A stretch of DNA of 64,000 bases, from assembly GCF_001542625.1 (NCBI RefSeq), contig NZ_CP016279.1, positions 310,001-374,000 on the forward strand. Reading direction: 5' to 3'. The first letter of the stretch is position 1. Each line of letters opens with the position of its first letter. Below, piece after piece: positions 34,475 to 42,655 of the stretch. Position numbers and translations under genes: made by a program. Under the pieces are notes generated by a model. That model had not been told where the DNA came from. It saw only the letters and a list, made by a program, of their open reading frames with translations, and made no database searches. Source of the stretch: Streptomyces griseochromogenes. Its GTDB lineage: Bacteria > Actinomycetota > Actinomycetes > Streptomycetales > Streptomycetaceae.

Positions 34475-34530
34475 CCGCTTCGGTGTGGAGCGGTACCCGC
34501 CGCGGTCCTTCGGGTACCGGCCCCTGAGGT

Positions 34531-35184
34531 CTACCGGGCGTGCTGCGGGGTGGCCACCACGGGTTCGGCGGTCAGCAGCGGGCGCAGTGCGCCGCCGCTC
34601 AGGGACGCGACCAGCGTTGCGGCCCAGCGGCGCAGAGCCAGGCTGGTGAGGTAGGCGACGGGCAGGGCCAGGAGAGCGGAGCCGAGGACGTCGTGGGGGT
34701 AGTGGGCGCCGACGTACACCCGGGTGAAGCCCTCCATCAGCGCGAACACGGCGGCGATGGCGCTCAGGCGGCGGTCCAGCAGGAAGAGCGCGGCCACGGT
34801 CGCGGCGGCGACGGTGGTGTGGCCGCTGGGGAAGGCGTAGTCGGACGGCGCCGGGCAGGCGTCGACGATGTAGGCGTGGGGCATCGACCGGCAGGGGCGT
34901 ACCTCGCCGACGATCTTCTTGACCACCTCGGCGGCGGCGAAGGCGACCACGACGGCGACCGGTGCGGCCAGCGCGACGGTCATCGCCCGCGTGCCGCGGC
35001 GGCGCGCGTTCCACCAGCCCATCACCATGAGTACGGCGAAGACGCCCAGGCCGAGGTTGGTCCACAGCTCCATGGGGGTGTTCAGCCACGTGGTGTCACG
35101 GGCGAAGTCGGTGACGGTGGTGAACAGCGAGCCGTCGATGCCGGAGCCGTCGAAGGCCAGTTGCGCGGTGGCGGCCGCGGTCAT
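34531..35184 (-). CDS. PAP2-family membrane phosphatase
   Basis: A 217-residue protein with the three phosphatase motifs: KKIVGEVRP, YAFPSGHTTVA and TRVYVGAHYPHDVLGS. About five membrane helices. It resembles BcrC-type undecaprenyl-diphosphate or lipid phosphatases. I start it at ATG 35184 because GGAAGG lies upstream; a TTG at 35301 would add 39 residues. The BlaI-type operator at 35308-35323 places it in the BlaI regulon, fitting a cell-wall stress role. Confidence 0.9.
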   Translation of the reverse strand: MTAAATAQLAFDGSGIDGSLFTTVTDFARDTTWLNTPMELWTNLGLGVFAVLMVMGWWNARRRGTRAMTVALAAPVAVVVAFAAAEVVKKIVGEVRPCRSMPHAYIVDACPAPSDYAFPSGHTTVAAATVAALFLLDRRLSAIAAVFALMEGFTRVYVGAHYPHDVLGSALLALPVAYLTSLALRRWAATLVASLSGGALRPLLTAEPVVATPQHAR

Positions 35185-35307
35185 GGGCACGTCCTTCCAT
35201 GTCAGCACGAGGCGACGCGGAACGGCACGGGCGTCGCTGGTGATCCCCACGCTCGCGATGGCAACAGAGTGACGTCGCGGTGAATCAGTAGTGGCCGTCA
35301 AGCCAAT

Positions 35308-35323
35308 CTACTACATGTTGTAG
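35308..35323. promoter_or_regulatory. BlaI/MecI-type operator of the PAP2 gene
   Basis: CTACTACATGTTGTAG is a near-perfect dyad (arms CTAC-ACA / TGT-GTAG). It closely matches known BlaI/MecI sites and the site at 33066-33081. The rest of 35185-35634 has no confident gene; a small plus-strand frame at 35343-35594 is unsupported. Confidence 0.75.
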
Positions 35324-35634
35324 AAACTTTGTCTCCGGTCCAGTGGGCAGGATCGCCAGGGTCACGGCTGGCCGTCAGTCCGGGGTCGGCGCGGCCGCGT
35401 GGTCTTGTGCATCCCGGCATGCGGGTTCCGACTCCCGCGCTGTCGCACTCATGTATCGAGACGGTCTGCTACCGGGCCTGGCTGCCGCCGGAGCGGCGGT
35501 CACGGTGTCGCTGGGCATCGCGGCCCCGATCGCCTGCACCGAAGCCCCCGCGCGCCTCCCCCCGGTCACCCGCTGCCTGGAGCTGGACTGGTGAAGGCGG
35601 AACGAGGGCATCGCAAGCAGAATGCGCGCGCCGG

Positions 35635-37008
35635 TCAGCACGGCATGCGCAGAGTGACAGTCGCTCCTTGACTCGCGTTGTCCACGTGGGCAGTGCCGCC
35701 GTGGGCGGTGGCGACGGCGTGGACGAAGGCGAGTCCGAGGCCGGATCCGTCGCTGGTGCGGCTGGCCTCGGCGCGGGCGAAGCGGTCGAAGGCGCGTGGT
35801 AGGAACTCCGGTGGGAAGCCGGGGCCTTCGTCCGTGACGGACACCTGCAGTTCCTCCTCCTCGACTGTCGCCGTGAGGCGGACCGTGCCGTGGCCGTGCC
35901 GCAGGGCGTTGTCGACGAGGTTGCCGATAGCAGGCCTCATCCATCGGGCGTCGACGTCGACGATCAGGCCGGAGGTGTCGACGGTCAGTGTGCGGCCGGC
36001 CCGCTCCGCGGTGCGCCGGTGCGGGGTGACGGCGGTGTCGAGGAGGTCGGTGAGGGGCACGGGCGCGCGGGTGATGTGGCCGGTGCTGCCGAGTTCCTCC
36101 AGGTCCAGCAGGGCGTTGGAGAGGTCGATCAGGCGCTGCACCTCGGTGTCCACGGCGCGCAGGGTCTCGGTGAGTTCGGCGGCGGAGCGGGGGCGGTGCA
36201 GGGCGACGTCGAGTTCGGCGCGCATCAAGGTGAGCGGGGTGCGCAGTTCGTGACTGGCGTCCGCGACGAACCGGCGCTCGCGTTCGGCGGATGCCTCCAG
36301 GCGGTCGAGCATGTGGTTGAGGGTGTGGCCGAGGCGGGTGATCTCGTCGTCGCGGTCGGCGGGCACGTCCAGGCGCAGGTTCTGGGTGCCGTCGGTGAGG
36401 GTCGCGGCGCCGCCGCGGTAGCGCTCGACGGGGCGCAGGGCGGCGCGGGCGGTGCGGTAGCCGACGTAGGAGGCGGCGATCAGGGTCAGGCCGGAGGCGA
36501 TGGCCAACTGGGCTAGGAGTTCGCGCAGCGCCTCGTCCCGGTGGCCGCGCCGGACGGCGGCGATCACGATCCTGGCCCGTCGGTCCGCCGTGACGCGCTT
36601 GGCCTGGACGCGCAGGGTGCCCGGGGTGATCGGGAGCAGGGGGCCGACGTCGCGCCGTACGGTGGCGCCCCGCGCGACGGCGCGGAGTTCGGCGGGGGTG
36701 AGCAGGGGCTGGTGGCGGACGGCGTCGCTCGCGCACAGGACGCGGCCGTGCGCGTCCAGGACCTGCCGGAGGCTGCCGCTGGGCCCGGGAGGGAGCCGGA
36801 CGCCGGCGCGCACCGCCTGGTCGAGGCTGTGCCGGTAGGTGGTCAGGTCGTCGTTCAGCTGCTGGTCGAGGGCGGTCTGGACGCGCCAGTAGACCAGGCC
36901 CGCCGCGCCGGTCAGGACCAGTGACATGGTGATGGCGACGGCCAGCACGAGACGGATGACGACGGGCAGCCGCCGGAACCGGGCGGGCAGCCGGCCCGGC
37001 AGGGTCAC
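35635..37008 (-). CDS. Sensor histidine kinase
   Basis: A 457-residue kinase with two membrane helices (~15-38 and ~160-185) around an extracellular sensor region, HAMP (ALRPVERYRGGAATLTDG), H-box FVADASHELRTPLTLM, N-box GNLVDNALRHG, and G-boxes DEGPGFPPEF and GSGLGLAFVHAVATAHGG. The GTG start overlaps the response-regulator stop (GTGA). It phosphorylates the partner upstream; the divergent DUF4956-VTC-PAP2 operon is a likely target. Confidence 0.94.
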   Translation of the reverse strand: MTLPGRLPARFRRLPVVIRLVLAVAITMSLVLTGAAGLVYWRVQTALDQQLNDDLTTYRHSLDQAVRAGVRLPPGPSGSLRQVLDAHGRVLCASDAVRHQPLLTPAELRAVARGATVRRDVGPLLPITPGTLRVQAKRVTADRRARIVIAAVRRGHRDEALRELLAQLAIASGLTLIAASYVGYRTARAALRPVERYRGGAATLTDGTQNLRLDVPADRDDEITRLGHTLNHMLDRLEASAERERRFVADASHELRTPLTLMRAELDVALHRPRSAAELTETLRAVDTEVQRLIDLSNALLDLEELGSTGHITRAPVPLTDLLDTAVTPHRRTAERAGRTLTVDTSGLIVDVDARWMRPAIGNLVDNALRHGHGTVRLTATVEEEELQVSVTDEGPGFPPEFLPRAFDRFARAEASRTSDGSGLGLAFVHAVATAHGGTAHVDNASQGATVTLRMPC

Positions 37009-37676
37009 GGGGCGGTCTCCAGCCGGTAGCCGCGCCCGCGCAGGGTCGTGATCGTCGTACGGCCGAAGGCCCGGTCGACCTTGGCGCGCACCTTGGAGAC
37101 GTGCACGTCGATGGCGTTGCTGCGCAGGTCGGCCTCGCCGTCCCACACCTCCTCCAGCAGCCGCAGCCGCGACACCACGCACCCGGCGTTCTCCATCAGC
37201 ACCCGCAGGACGCCGAACTCCCGCCGTGACAGGTCGAGTTCGCTGTCCGCACGCCAGGCGCGCTGCTGCTCGGGATCGAGGACCAGGTCGCCGACCTGGA
37301 GCCGGCCGGCCGGGTCGGGGCGGCGCCGGGATATCGCGCGCAGCCGTGCCAGCAGTTCCTCCATGGCGAACGGCTTGACCACGTAGTCGTCGGCACCGGC
37401 GTCCAGTCCGGCGACCCGCTCGCCGATCGCCCCGCGTGCGGTGAGCAGGACCACGGGTACGTCGATTCCTTCGCTCCGCAGTGTCCGGCAGACCTCTACG
37501 CCGTCCATGCCGGGCAGCATCACATCGAGCAGTACGGCGTCCAGCCGGGGGTCGCGGGCGGCGGCGAGCCCGGAGGGCCCGTCGTAGCGGCCTTCGGCGG
37601 TGTGTCCGGACTCCGTGAGGTAGCGGACGACCAGATCGGTCAGGCGGGTCTCGTCGTCGACGACCAGGCAGTGCAT
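37005..37676 (-). CDS. OmpR-family response regulator
   Basis: A 223-residue regulator: receiver domain with DE at 7-8, phospho-acceptor Asp in DAVLLDVMLPGMDG, Thr and Lys in LLTARG and VVKPFAMEELLAR, then a winged-helix C-terminus (LVLDPEQQRAWRADSELDLSRREFGVLRVL, SKVRAKVDR, LRGRGYRLE). It is the first gene of the two-component operon, divergent from the polyphosphate-related genes 152 bp away. Confidence 0.95.
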   Translation of the reverse strand: MHCLVVDDETRLTDLVVRYLTESGHTAEGRYDGPSGLAAARDPRLDAVLLDVMLPGMDGVEVCRTLRSEGIDVPVVLLTARGAIGERVAGLDAGADDYVVKPFAMEELLARLRAISRRRPDPAGRLQVGDLVLDPEQQRAWRADSELDLSRREFGVLRVLMENAGCVVSRLRLLEEVWDGEADLRSNAIDVHVSKVRAKVDRAFGRTTITTLRGRGYRLETAP

Positions 37677-37827
37677 GCCGGGCAGAGTAGCCGCCCGCCG
37701 GTCACGGCCGGCCGACGGGAAGCCTTCATGATCTGTTCATGTGACATCCCTACCGTCCTTCCGGTCGCGGTGCTCCGCGGGCCGCGACCGGTCCGCCGTC
37801 CGACGTGCCGTGACGGAAGGGACAGCC

Positions 37828-38487
37828 ATGCACGCACTGGTGCTCGCCGCCAAGGGCATCACCACCCACATTGCGGTCATCGATCTGCTGACCCGTGGTG
37901 GTCTCGACGTCATCGCTCTGCTGGTCCTGGTCGGCTGGCTCTACCGCCGCCGTCCGAGCGCACCGGCGATGCCGCTGGTCCTCGCCTCTCTGAACATCGG
38001 CCTGTTCGCCGCGATGAGCACGATCAGCGCCGGCAAGTTCCCGGCCGGGGTCGGCTTCGGCCTGTTCGGCATCCTTTCCCTGGTCCGCCTGCGCAGTGCC
38101 GCCTTCACCCTTCGAGACGTCGCCTACACCTTCGTCACCCTCGTGATCGCCCTGTGCACGGGCCTGCCGCAGCGGCAGACCTGGCTCGTCGTCACCCTCG
38201 ACGTCGTGGTCCTGGCGGCGGTCCTCATAGTCGACGACCCAAGGTCGTACGAGCCGCCGACCCGGACGGTGAAGCTCACCCTCGACCGGATCTACCCGGA
38301 CCCGTCTGTCATCGCCGGAGACGTGGCCTTCCGCTTCGGTCAGGCACCGCTGTCCGTGGTCGTGGACGAGGTCGACTACGTCCGTGAGACCACCCGGGTC
38401 TCCGCCCGCTACCCCGCCCCACCGCAGGAACGGGAACCCGCGATCACTCCGGACGTCGAGCCCCGCGAACCGGTGACGGCGTCATGA
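37828..38487 (+). CDS. DUF4956 membrane protein
   Basis: A 219-residue protein with about four membrane helices, then a soluble C-terminal domain (VKLTLDRIYPDPSVIAGDVAFRFG). NIGLFAAMSTISAGKFPAGVGFGLFGILSLVRLRS is the diagnostic DUF4956 block. GGAAGGGACAG precedes the ATG. In many bacteria DUF4956 genes sit beside VTC-domain genes, as here (ATGA overlap). Function unknown, with polyphosphate or surface-polymer handling suspected. Confidence 0.9.
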   Translation: MHALVLAAKGITTHIAVIDLLTRGGLDVIALLVLVGWLYRRRPSAPAMPLVLASLNIGLFAAMSTISAGKFPAGVGFGLFGILSLVRLRSAAFTLRDVAYTFVTLVIALCTGLPQRQTWLVVTLDVVVLAAVLIVDDPRSYEPPTRTVKLTLDRIYPDPSVIAGDVAFRFGQAPLSVVVDEVDYVRETTRVSARYPAPPQEREPAITPDVEPREPVTAS

Positions 38488-39302
38488 CCCTCGCCTCCTC
38501 CCTCGCGGCCGGGCTGAGCCTGGCGGAGCTGCGCGGTGCGACGCTCGCCGAGGTGGACGCGGCCGCGGCCCTCCAGCACCGGGTCGACCGCAAGTACCTG
38601 GTCCCGCTCGACCGTGCCCGCCGCCTCATCGCCGCTCTCGCCGACAGCCACCACGTCCTGGACCTCGGCGGGCGTCGTACGACGAGCTACCTCAGTACCT
38701 ACTTCGACACCGAGCGGCTCGGCGCCTGGCGGGCCCACGTCCAGGGCCGCCGGCGCCGCTGGAAGGTCCGCACCCGCCTGTACGTGGAGGACGGGCTGTG
38801 CCGGGTGGAGGTGAAGACGAAGGACGGCCGCGGCGCCACGGTCAAGCACGCCTTGAAGGTCCCGACCGCCGACTACGGCGAACTGACCACACAGGCAGCT
38901 GACTTCGTCGACGAGGTGCTGGAGCAGGCCGGCATCCCCATCACCGCCAAGGAACTCTCGGCCTCCGCCGAGGTCCGTTACGTCCGTGCGGCTCTCGCCG
39001 ACCTCGACCACGGCAGCCGCGTCACCCTCGACGGCACCCTCAGCTGCCACTGCGACGACCGCACCGCCGCACTCGACCCCGGACACGTCCTGATCGAGAC
39101 CAAGGGCGGCGCGCAACCCGCCCCCGCCGACCGTCTGCTGCTCGGCATGGGCGTCCGTTCGGTCTCGCTCAGCAAGTACATCGTCGGCCAGTCCCTGCTC
39201 ACCCCGGGCCTGCCCGACAACGACGTACGCCGCCTCGCCCGCGCCCACTTCACCACCGAGGCGCACCCGGCACCGCTCACCGAAAGGATCCCCGCAGCAT
39301 GA
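38484..39302 (+). CDS. VTC-domain protein (polyphosphate polymerase-like)
   Basis: A 272-residue protein with the tunnel-forming VTC/CYTH-like features: HRVDRKYLVPL (basic residues for triphosphate), STYFDTERL, RRRRWKVRTRLYVEDGLCRVEVKTKDGRG, VTLDGTL and a late LIETKGG (acidic metal ligand). In yeast Vtc4 this domain makes polyphosphate from ATP. It overlaps both neighbours, so DUF4956, VTC and PAP2 are one translational unit. Activity is inferred. Confidence 0.88.
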   Translation: MTLASSLAAGLSLAELRGATLAEVDAAAALQHRVDRKYLVPLDRARRLIAALADSHHVLDLGGRRTTSYLSTYFDTERLGAWRAHVQGRRRRWKVRTRLYVEDGLCRVEVKTKDGRGATVKHALKVPTADYGELTTQAADFVDEVLEQAGIPITAKELSASAEVRYVRAALADLDHGSRVTLDGTLSCHCDDRTAALDPGHVLIETKGGAQPAPADRLLLGMGVRSVSLSKYIVGQSLLTPGLPDNDVRRLARAHFTTEAHPAPLTERIPAA

Positions 39303-40156
39303 ACGTCCTGCGCGGCATCAAATGGCCGTACGCCCTGATCGCTCTCCTCGCCGTCGCGGCCGTCGGCGTCGGCACGCTGCAACCGCAGCTGGTCTCGGCC
39401 GCCGCCGGCCTGGTGAAGAAGAAGCCCAGCGCGACACAGAAGATCAAGCAGGATCCGCCGCCCACGCTCTTCACCGACGCCGAGATCGCCACCATCGGCA
39501 AGCAGACGGCGGCCCAGCGCAAGAAGGCCGACACCCTCTTCGCGCAGTGGAGGGAGGCGCACGGCACCGCCCGCGACGACAAGGCGTTCACCGCCTGGGC
39601 CGCCCAGCAGGTGCCCGCCCCGCCCACCGCGGCGCAGCGCACCGCCGAACTCCGTCAGGACCAGCAGCTCGCCAAGACCCGCACGGCGGCCGGGAAGAAG
39701 GCCGCGACCTGGCTGGAGCTCCACGGCAAGAAGGACATCTGGAAGCTCTACCTCCACGACCAGGGTGAACTGATCCCCGCCAAGCAGGGCACGGCCGAGA
39801 AGACCCAGCTCAAGGCGGTGCTGAAGCTGGCCAAGACGATCAGCGACCAGGTGGCGGCCAAGGACAAGCAGCCCGCCCCGTACGTCCTGGACCCCACCCT
39901 GCGCCCTGACAAGCACATCAAGCCCGGCGCCAAGGGCCCGTACTCCTACCCCTCCAGCCACGCCGCCCGGTCCGCCGCCGCCGTCACCTACCTCACCGTC
40001 CTCTCCCCGCACCGCGCCGCGGACTACCAGTGGATGCAGGACGAGATCCTCTACTCCCGCCTCTACATGGCCGGCCACGTCACCAGCGACATCACCGCCG
40101 GCACCCTCCTCGGTGATCTGATCGGCGACTACGAACTCACCGTCAGCGGCCACTGA
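39299..40156 (+). CDS. PAP2-like phosphatase, lysine-rich N-terminal region
   Basis: A 285-residue protein with an N-terminal membrane helix/signal (~9-28), a long Lys/Ala/Gln-rich helical region, then YSYPSSHAARSAAAVTYL and SRLYMAGHVTSDITAG, the second and third motifs of the PAP2/acid phosphatase superfamily. Motif 2 is PSSH rather than the usual PSGH. It probably acts outside the membrane on phosphate polymers or lipids. It is the last gene of the DUF4956-VTC operon. Confidence 0.82.
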   Translation: MNVLRGIKWPYALIALLAVAAVGVGTLQPQLVSAAAGLVKKKPSATQKIKQDPPPTLFTDAEIATIGKQTAAQRKKADTLFAQWREAHGTARDDKAFTAWAAQQVPAPPTAAQRTAELRQDQQLAKTRTAAGKKAATWLELHGKKDIWKLYLHDQGELIPAKQGTAEKTQLKAVLKLAKTISDQVAAKDKQPAPYVLDPTLRPDKHIKPGAKGPYSYPSSHAARSAAAVTYLTVLSPHRAADYQWMQDEILYSRLYMAGHVTSDITAGTLLGDLIGDYELTVSGH

Positions 40157-40256
40157 CACCCGCCGTCGTACCCGGCGCCGTCCCTTGTCCGGGGTCTCAC
40201 CCCGCGGCGGGGCGGCGCCGTACCGCGGTGAGGGCCGGGCCGAGGGCGAGGAGGAG

Positions 40257-40493
40257 GTGTGGTCCGCCCACCGCGCCCAGACGGGTATCACCCGGCGCGA
40301 GTACGACGACTACATGAGCGGCGCGACTCCGGCGAGTGGGCTCACACTGGAGGATCCCGTCTCCTTCGACGAGCCGGTGACGCTCAGCGCGCTGCGCTCT
40401 GCGGGGGCTTTCCACCCTCCGCAGAGCTACCGGTACATGAAGGGCGATGAGCTTCGGCAGGTGGCAGCTTGCACGGCGTCCCCTCCTTCGTAG
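40257..40493 (+). pseudogene. Relic of a small PUA/ASCH-like domain protein
   Basis: One frame reads HRAQTGITRREYDDYMSGA, TLEDPVSFDEPVTLSALR and GAFHPPQSYRYMKGDELRQV, which recalls Streptomyces ASCH/EVE-like proteins ending in a PPQSYRYL-type block. There is no start codon or N-terminus, so it is a fragment. Family assignment is from memory and tentative. Confidence 0.45.
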
Positions 40494-40704
40494 GGCGTCC
40501 GCAGCGCGGTGCTGTCGGGCGTCTTCGGGGGCGGCCGTATCTACTGGGCATGCGGGGCATTGAGTACCACCTGCGCATGCCGCCGCGGGGGAACGGCTGA
40601 GTGGAGGAGCGAGCGGTCCAGGATGCTGGGCCCCCGCAAGTCCTGCTTTGCGTAAGCGACTTGGCCGCCATTTGCGCAATATGTGATGCGGGTCACGTGA
40701 AATG

Positions 40705-40723
40705 TGTCTCACTATTTGAGACA
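40705..40723. promoter_or_regulatory. Inverted repeat TGTCTCA-N5-TGAGACA
   Basis: A perfect 7+7 dyad in an AT-richer 150-bp stretch next to the attachment site. Its position suits an operator of a lost integration or transfer gene, but no gene follows. Confidence 0.45.
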
Positions 40724-40836
40724 GGTGGCTGGTGGGGTGGGGTGCATGCCGCGCGAATGTCCCCGAGGGGGCTATGTCGCCTGCATATAGGGCGCGCGGA
40801 GGGCACGCCACCCTCAAATTGGACTAGATAACAAAC

Positions 40837-40863
40837 AAACCCCAGGCCACTGACCTAGGGTTT
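40837..40863 (-). terminator. tRNA-Gly terminator (island-supplied)
   Basis: AAACCC-c-AGG ... CCT-a-GGGTTT folds into a hairpin followed on the minus strand by TTTGTTTGTT. It lies 6 bp past the tRNA 3' end. Confidence 0.7.
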
Positions 40864-40868
40864 CTCTC

Positions 40869-40942
40869 TGGAGCGGGTGACGAGAATCGAACTCGCGCTC
40901 TCAGCTTGGGAAGCTGATGTTCTACCATTAAACTACACCCGC
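40869..40942 (-). tRNA. tRNA-Gly (anticodon CCC), CCA encoded
   Basis: The minus strand folds as a cloverleaf: acceptor GCGGGTG / CACCCGC, anticodon stem TCAGC / GCTGA with loop TTCCCAA (anticodon CCC), T loop GTTCGATTC and encoded CCA. The 46-bp 3' half (40869-40914) is repeated at 31253-31298, so this intact copy marks the proximal end of the island. Confidence 0.95.
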
Positions 40943-41226
40943 GTAAGACGGACAGATCGACTCCGGTGGAGTTGATGTCCGAACGCTCGCTCACTGTACC
41001 TCATCGAAGACCCCCCGTGTGTGGATCACCGGAGCGGGGTCCGGCGCAGGCGGGGGATCCGCCTGCGGGGGAGTCGAGTTGGGGCGTACCGTGGAGGCGT
41101 GGGAGAGGGTCCGGGTGGGGCCGGAGAGCCTCCTGGAGAGTCGTCTCTTTGATCCCGTAATGTGGCTTTTGTCGTCCATGGCAGTAACCCGGACGCGGCT
41201 CTTGGGGAAGGGACTTGAGGGATTTG

Positions 41227-41385
41227 ATGGAACGCACCGTCGTTCGCTGTGCGGACGGGCACGTCTTCAGCACCGCTTCGTTCCCGATGCAGCAGGCCGA
41301 GCGGCTCGGCCCCGGCCGGCTGCTGAGGTGTCCCCGGTGTGCCCGGCTCCGCAGTGTGGTGCCGGTCACCCTGGAGAAGCGGTAG
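41227..41385 (+). CDS. Small zinc-ribbon-like protein
   Basis: A 52-residue protein ([16 protein letters not shown]... [16 protein letters not shown]) with one Cys and a late CPRC pair, and His 12, giving a possible zinc site. GAGGGA precedes the ATG. It is conserved-looking and unassigned; similar small proteins occur upstream of dcd in Streptomyces as far as I recall. Confidence 0.7.
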   Translation: MERTVVRCADGHVFSTASFPMQQAERLGPGRLLRCPRCARLRSVVPVTLEKR

Positions 41386-41433
41386 CGGACGGAGCGGTCG
41401 GCCGCTCCGGCGGGACCGGACCAGGAAGATCGA

Positions 41434-41476
41434 AAGGCGCGCGGGCCGTCACGATTGTCACGGCTCCGCGCGCCTT
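41434..41476 (+). terminator. Hairpin terminator before dcd
   Basis: AAGGCGCGCGG-GCCGT pairs with ACGGC-t-CCGCGCGCCTT across a 10-nt loop, a 16-bp stem with one bulge, 48 bp after the zinc-ribbon gene and 15 bp before the dcd start. Confidence 0.7.
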
Positions 41477-41491
41477 GCGTATCCTCGGGAC

Positions 41492-42067
41492 GTGCTTCTC
41501 TCAGACAAGGACATCCGGGCCGAGATCGACGCCGGGCGGGTACGGATCGATCCCTACGACGAAACCATGGTGCAGCCGTCGAGCATCGACGTCAGGCTGG
41601 ACCGGTACTTCCGGGTGTTCGAGAACCACCGGTACCCGCACATCGACCCCTCCATCGAGCAGGCCGATCTGACGCGGCTGGTGGAGCCCGAGGGCGATGA
41701 GCCGTTCATCCTGCATCCCGGGGAGTTCGTGCTGGCCAGCACGTACGAGGTCATCTCCCTTCCCGATGATCTCGCCTCGCGGCTGGAGGGGAAGAGCTCG
41801 CTCGGGCGGCTCGGGCTGGTCACGCACTCCACCGCCGGGTTCATCGACCCCGGGTTCAGCGGCCATGTGACCCTGGAGCTGTCCAACCTCGCCACCCTGC
41901 CGATCAAGCTCTGGCCGGGGATGAAGATCGGCCAGCTGTGCATGTTCCGGCTCAGCTCGCCCGCCGAGTTCCCGTACGGCAGCGAGCGTTACGGGTCCCG
42001 ATACCAGGGGCAGCGCGGGCCGACCGCCTCGCGGTCCTTCCAGAACTTCCATCGGACCCAGGTGTGA
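41492..42067 (+). CDS. dcd: dCTP deaminase
   Basis: A 191-residue enzyme converting dCTP to dUTP for dTTP synthesis. Motifs: [17 protein letters not shown], the catalytic-region [32 protein letters not shown], and the C-terminal phosphate-binding [15 protein letters not shown]. Length and the GTG start (VLLSDKDI) are as expected. It is followed 13 bp later by a phosphoribosyltransferase, a nucleotide-salvage pairing. Confidence 0.97.
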   Translation: MLLSDKDIRAEIDAGRVRIDPYDETMVQPSSIDVRLDRYFRVFENHRYPHIDPSIEQADLTRLVEPEGDEPFILHPGEFVLASTYEVISLPDDLASRLEGKSSLGRLGLVTHSTAGFIDPGFSGHVTLELSNLATLPIKLWPGMKIGQLCMFRLSSPAEFPYGSERYGSRYQGQRGPTASRSFQNFHRTQV

Positions 42068-42080
42068 GGGCGACGACGAC

Positions 42081-42578
42081 ATGAGTGACGTGCGGGAGAA
42101 CCTGACCTACGAGCGGTTCGGCGGCGCCATCCGCGAGCTGGCGCAGACCATCGCCGACGACGGGTACGAGCCGGACATCGTGCTCAGCATCGCCCGCGGG
42201 GGTGTCTTCGTCGCCGGCGGGCTCGCCTACGCCCTCGACTGCAAGAACATCCACCTGGTGAACGTCGAGTTCTACACGGGTGTGGGGACGACCCTCGAGA
42301 TGCCCGTCATGCTCGCGCCCGTCCCCAACATCATCGACTTCTCCGACAAGAAGGTGCTCATCACCGACGACGTCGCGGACACCGGCAAGACGCTCAAGCT
42401 GGTGCGCGACTTCTGCCTCGACACCGTCGCCGAGGTGCGCTCCGCCGTGATCTATGAGAAGTCCCACTCCCTCGTGAAGTGCGAGTACGTGTGGAAGCGG
42501 ACCGATGACTGGATCAACTTCCCGTGGAGCGTCGAACCGCCCGTGGTGAAGCGGGCCGGGCAGGTCCTCGACGCCTAG
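42081..42578 (+). CDS. Phosphoribosyltransferase
   Basis: A 165-residue type I PRTase: the PRPP loop VLITDDVADTGKTLKLV (residues ~90-106), and DIVLSIARGGVFVAGGLAYAL for the pyrophosphate loop. The size and sequence fit xanthine/hypoxanthine-type enzymes, but the purine specificity cannot be read. Probably co-transcribed with dcd. Confidence 0.9.
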   Translation: MSDVRENLTYERFGGAIRELAQTIADDGYEPDIVLSIARGGVFVAGGLAYALDCKNIHLVNVEFYTGVGTTLEMPVMLAPVPNIIDFSDKKVLITDDVADTGKTLKLVRDFCLDTVAEVRSAVIYEKSHSLVKCEYVWKRTDDWINFPWSVEPPVVKRAGQVLDA

Positions 42579-42610
42579 GCGAGAACGGCGAGAACGGCGA
42601 CAACACGGAG

Positions 42611-42639
42611 AAGGGCCCCGGCGCTGCCGGGGGCCCTTT
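42611..42639. terminator. Terminator between convergent genes
   Basis: AAGGGCCCCGGC and GCCGGGGGCCCTT form a near-perfect stem with a 3-nt loop followed by TTCCTG, 33 bp past the phosphoribosyltransferase. Confidence 0.85.
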
Positions 42640-42655
42640 CCTGTGCCGGACGGGA

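Noticed and set aside
35343..35594. Small plus-strand secreted peptide gene
   Set aside because: A hydrophobic stretch is present, but there is no ribosome-binding site and the frame overlaps the operator region; insufficient support.
40257..40493. Functional gene at the right end of the island
   Set aside because: No plausible start or N-terminus; kept only as a relic.
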